Origin: Bacteroidota bacterium
Lineage (GTDB): Bacteria; Bacteroidota; Bacteroidia; Chitinophagales; Saprospiraceae
DNA: 9,378 bases
Assembly: GCA_029573365.1 (NCBI GenBank)
Contig: JAKQGD010000620.1
Coordinates: 1 to 9,378, forward strand
Reading direction: 5' to 3'
The position numbers and the translations under genes were made by a program. This document shows, in pieces, positions 7,056 to 9,378 of this stretch. The notes under the pieces were generated by a model that had not been told where the DNA came from, ran no database searches, and worked only from the letters and a program-made list of their open reading frames with translations. Within the stretch, counting starts at the first letter, position 1. Every line of letters begins with the position of its first letter.

Positions 7056-7100
7056 ACTGTAAAATGACTTTTTGCGGGAAGCATACCCGATAAACACTCA

Positions 7101-7138
7101 GGAAAGCCGGCCAGATAATGACCGGCTTTCCTTTTTTT
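7101..7138 (+). terminator. Rho-independent terminator of the OmpA/HhH operon
   Basis: A perfect 10-bp stem, GGAAAGCCGG (7101-7110) pairing with CCGGCTTTCC (7122-7131), encloses an 11-nt loop and is followed by T7 (7132-7138). It begins 45 nt after the HhH gene stop and separates that operon from ftsE. Confidence 0.95.
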
Positions 7139-7205
7139 AGTAAATGCCATCAGCTTAATACACAGGGCAGATGCTTTGGAGCGGCTGCCAAAAGCAAAAT
7201 TTGAT

Positions 7206-7213
7206 TAAATTTG
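7206..7213 (+). promoter_or_regulatory. Candidate -7 element (TAAATTTG) for ftsE
   Basis: An exact TAnnTTTG match between the upstream terminator and the ftsE ATG at 7231. A TTTG at 7175-7178 could be the -33 element, but its 27-nt spacing is long. Transcription from here would give a very short leader and would exclude the in-frame ATG at 7171 as the start. Confidence 0.35.
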
Positions 7214-7230
7214 CCCAAACTCCCCCGAGT

Positions 7231-7908
7231 ATGGATACACAATTTGTCATCTCGTTTGCCAACGTGGACATCTGGCAGGAAGAAAACCAGATTCTCCAGC
7301 AGGTCAATTTTCAAGTAGCACCAGCCGAGACTTGTTATATCATAGGCAAATCCGGGAGCGGAAAAACAAGCCTCCTCAACACCATCTACGGAAGCCTTCC
7401 GATTAAAAGTGGGCAGGCGACAGTCGCGGGCTTTGATTTGACACAACTCAGGGACAAAGACATACCCTTGCTGCGTCGTAAACTGGGCATGGTGTTCCAG
7501 GACTTCATCCTTTTTGAAGACTGGACCGTAGGCCGCAATCTGCTCTACATCCTGCAAGCCACCGGCTGGAACGACAGATCACAAATGACAGCCAGGGTCC
7601 TTAAAGTGCTCGAAATGGTGGGGCTCGGAGGATACGAAAAAAAACAGGTCAACACACTCTCGGGAGGCGAACAACAAAGAGTAGTTATAGCTCGTGCCCT
7701 GCTTAACAACCCTCCGGTGATTATTGCCGACGAGCCCACAGGAAATCTGGATCCTGACACCAGCGACGAAATCCTGTATCTACTGAGCAGACTCTCGGCA
7801 GAGTTTGGCACATCCATCATCATAGCCACACACGACTACAGACTCATACAGAAGTTTCCTGCCAGAGTGTACCGATGTGAAGGCAACCGCCTGACTGAAG
7901 TCGCCTGA
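7231..7908 (+). CDS. ftsE: Cell-division ABC-type ATPase FtsE
   Basis: FtsE is the ATPase of the FtsEX complex, which sits at the division site and activates periplasmic peptidoglycan hydrolysis through FtsX; it does not transport. 225 residues from ATG 7231: Walker A GKSGSGKT (39-46), Q-loop Q90 in the FtsE-typical VFQDFILFEDWTVGRNL, ABC signature LSGGEQQ (143-149), Walker B VIIADEPTGNLDP (163-175), and H-loop His201 in ATHDYRLI. The C-terminal PARVYRCEGNRLTEV matches FtsE rather than LolD/MacB ATPases. An in-frame ATG at 7171 would add 20 residues (MLWSGCQKQN...) that overlap the candidate promoter and are unlike the family, so 7231 is preferred. No ftsX is adjacent, which is usual in Bacteroidota. 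The gene is monocistronic, bounded upstream by a terminator, and converges with an 8-nt gap on the P-type ATPase gene. A LolD-like role is the main alternative. Confidence 0.87.
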   Translation: MDTQFVISFANVDIWQEENQILQQVNFQVAPAETCYIIGKSGSGKTSLLNTIYGSLPIKSGQATVAGFDLTQLRDKDIPLLRRKLGMVFQDFILFEDWTVGRNLLYILQATGWNDRSQMTARVLKVLEMVGLGGYEKKQVNTLSGGEQQRVVIARALLNNPPVIIADEPTGNLDPDTSDEILYLLSRLSAEFGTSIIIATHDYRLIQKFPARVYRCEGNRLTEVA

Positions 7909-7916
7909 TGCTATTG

Positions 7917-9378
7917 TCAATCTTTGCCGGCATATCTCCTGTATGCCAGTGTACTGACAATCAGCCCATAAGCCATGACTGTCACAGAGCTCATAGGCAT
8001 AAGAATGGCGGCCACCACAGGCGTTAGCTGACCTCTGACCGCAAAATACAACCCCGTGACATTGTATAATATGCTAAGTAAAAAAGCACCAGCGACAATA
8101 TATCGGGCATCAGTCAGCAACCGCAGGTAATCCAGAAATTTGCCAAACCTGGCCGCCCCGAGAATGGCGTCACATGCAGGCGTAAAATTATTGTTGTTTT
8201 CAGACACCACAATGCCTACATCGCTTTGCATGAGGGCTCCCGAATCGTTAAGCCCATCGCCCACCATCACCACCTTATGTCCATCGGCCTGCTGTGCCTT
8301 GATAAAATTAAGCTTATCCACCGGGCTCTGGTGGAAAATCATACGGGCATGGGCAGGAAAAAATGATTTGAGTCTCTCTTCTTCCCTGTCATTGTCACCG
8401 GATAAAATAGCCACTTCAAATTTTGTCCCCAGCGTATTTACAAGGTTTTGTACGCCTTCGCGGAGTTGGTGCTCTATCTCAAACCGTGCCATTATCTGGC
8501 CGTCAACACTTGCATAGACTCCAGTCCTGCTCCGGTCATCCTGTCCACAGACAAATCTGTAGGAGCCCACTCGGACATGTTCAGAGCCAAAGACACCTTC
8601 TATACCCTGACCAGGAATCTCCGTAAAGCTGTCTGGGTCAAAAAGCGGCCCCTGCTCCAGGTATTGACTGATGGCCTTACTGGCTGGATGGGCAGAGAGG
8701 AAAACCGTACTTCTCAGAAGCTTTGTATGGTGTTGGTCAGGATGATACTCCTCACAACTGACCTTCATATGCCTGTGGTCGGTAATGGTTCCCGTCTTGT
8801 CAAAAATAATCATATCAGCCTGCTGCAGGCGGTCGATGACTTTGACATTTTTAAGATAAAAACCTCCTTTGCCCAATAGCCTCAACAGATTGCCATAGCT
8901 GAAAGGCAAAGCCAGGGCCAAAGCACACGGACAAGCCACGATGAGCACGGCGGTAAATGCATTAAACGCCATGGACTTGTCGACCATGAGCCAGTACATC
9001 AGTGTTATCACTGCCACCACCATGATGTTCAAGGTAAAATATTTGCCAATACGGTCTATGATCGTCTGCGTACCTGATTCCTTGTCGATGCGGAAGGTAT
9101 CTTCGTCCCAGAGCCGTGTGAGATAAGACTGATCTACTTTGCGGGCCATCATAACCTGGATGGCCGTACCCGAGTTTTTACCACCTGCATACACCTTTTC
9201 ACCGGATTTTTTACTAACAGTCTGAGATTCGCCGGTCACAAAGCTGTAGTCAATGGCTGCGTCTCCTTTGACGATAAGTCCGTCACCCGGTATGATTTCT
9301 TCGTTTCGGACCAGGATAATATCGCCTTTGTCCAGCTTGTCAAGGCTCCGCGACACCCATTCGGCACCTTCTCTGACC
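7917..9378 (-). CDS. ccoI: CcoI/FixI-type Cu+ P1B-ATPase, C-terminal part, runs off right edge
   Basis: Copper-exporting P-type ATPase of the type that supplies Cu to cbb3 cytochrome oxidase assembly in the inner membrane. The frame is open to the window edge (VREGAEWVSRSLDKLDKGD...), so the N-terminal metal-binding domain and first TM helices lie outside. Visible: the actuator domain with TGES (9225-9236), the CPC metal-path motif in TM6 (ACPCALALALP; CPC 8925-8933), the phosphorylation site DKTGT (8787-8801), HP in SAHPASK, MVGDGLND of the hinge, and two final TM helices (AGAFLLSILYNVTGLYFAV; TPVVAAILMPMSSVTVM). The QSYLTRLWDEDTF stretch and MSSVTV tail resemble Bacteroidota CcoI more than CopA. 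A GTG at 9354-9356 is not a real start, because coding continues upstream. No ccoS follows: the next gene, ftsE, is convergent after 8 nt. The P1B ATPase class is certain; the CcoI subtype is likely. Confidence 0.85.
   Translation of the reverse strand, partial: VREGAEWVSRSLDKLDKGDIILVRNEEIIPGDGLIVKGDAAIDYSFVTGESQTVSKKSGEKVYAGGKNSGTAIQVMMARKVDQSYLTRLWDEDTFRIDKESGTQTIIDRIGKYFTLNIMVVAVITLMYWLMVDKSMAFNAFTAVLIVACPCALALALPFSYGNLLRLLGKGGFYLKNVKVIDRLQQADMIIFDKTGTITDHRHMKVSCEEYHPDQHHTKLLRSTVFLSAHPASKAISQYLEQGPLFDPDSFTEIPGQGIEGVFGSEHVRVGSYRFVCGQDDRSRTGVYASVDGQIMARFEIEHQLREGVQNLVNTLGTKFEVAILSGDNDREEERLKSFFPAHARMIFHQSPVDKLNFIKAQQADGHKVVMVGDGLNDSGALMQSDVGIVVSENNNNFTPACDAILGAARFGKFLDYLRLLTDARYIVAGAFLLSILYNVTGLYFAVRGQLTPVVAAILMPMSSVTVMAYGLIVSTLAYRRYAGKD

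Noticed and set aside
7171..7230. N-terminal extension of FtsE from ATG 7171
   Set aside because: The 20 extra residues are unlike FtsE and would overlap the only plausible promoter after the terminator. ATG 7231 fits the family start.
8448..8879. Plus-strand frame of 143 codons inside the P-type ATPase
   Set aside because: It lies opposite conserved DKTGT and nucleotide-binding-domain coding sequence and has no family resemblance.
9354..9356. GTG as start codon of the P-type ATPase
   Set aside because: The frame continues upstream to the window edge with family-typical sequence, and the protein would lack half its domains.

Overview
The window looks like Bacteroidota chromosome. The evidence is an Oar-type TonB-dependent receptor with an N-terminal carboxypeptidase-regulatory domain, a HolB with the family's degenerate P-loop, an FtsE with no FtsX beside it, a CcoI-type copper ATPase, and TAnnTTTG octamers (the Bacteroidota -7 promoter element) in several intergenic regions. 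The genus cannot be read from the sequence. All genes are chromosomal in character; no transposase, integrase, phage gene, CRISPR array, tRNA or rRNA was seen.

Layout. Positions 1-1379 (-): 5' part of a large outer-membrane TonB-dependent receptor that runs off the left edge. It is interrupted by two single-base shifts, both in A/T homopolymers: one in the signal peptide, one about 320 codons in. Positions 1380-1734: divergent AT-rich spacer. Positions 1735-2862 (+): holB, DNA polymerase III delta'. It converges, with a 5-nt gap, on a two-gene minus-strand operon, fbp (4019-5023, class I fructose-1,6-bisphosphatase) followed by a secreted esterase with a starch-binding-like N-terminal domain (2868-4007). 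A divergent spacer follows, with a good candidate fbp promoter. Positions 5272-7055 (+): a two-gene operon. The first protein is a membrane-anchored OmpA-family protein whose periplasmic part is a degenerate plus an intact OmpA-like domain. The second has one TM helix, a coiled coil and two helix-hairpin-helix (EGIGPK) domains. A strong intrinsic terminator at 7101-7138 closes the operon. Positions 7231-7908 (+): ftsE, converging with an 8-nt gap on a ccoI-like Cu+ P-type ATPase (7917 to beyond the right edge, -).

How it fits together. Most genes are housekeeping: replication clamp loading, gluconeogenesis, cell division and cbb3-oxidase copper supply. The two places worth a second look are the double-frameshifted receptor, where the T9 tract in the signal peptide could be a phase-variation switch, an early sign of gene decay or an assembly error, and the OmpA/HhH operon. 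In that operon both products carry internal domain duplications. They would place a peptidoglycan-binding module outside and a DNA-binding-type module inside the inner membrane. A cell-wall-to-DNA link is a hypothesis only.
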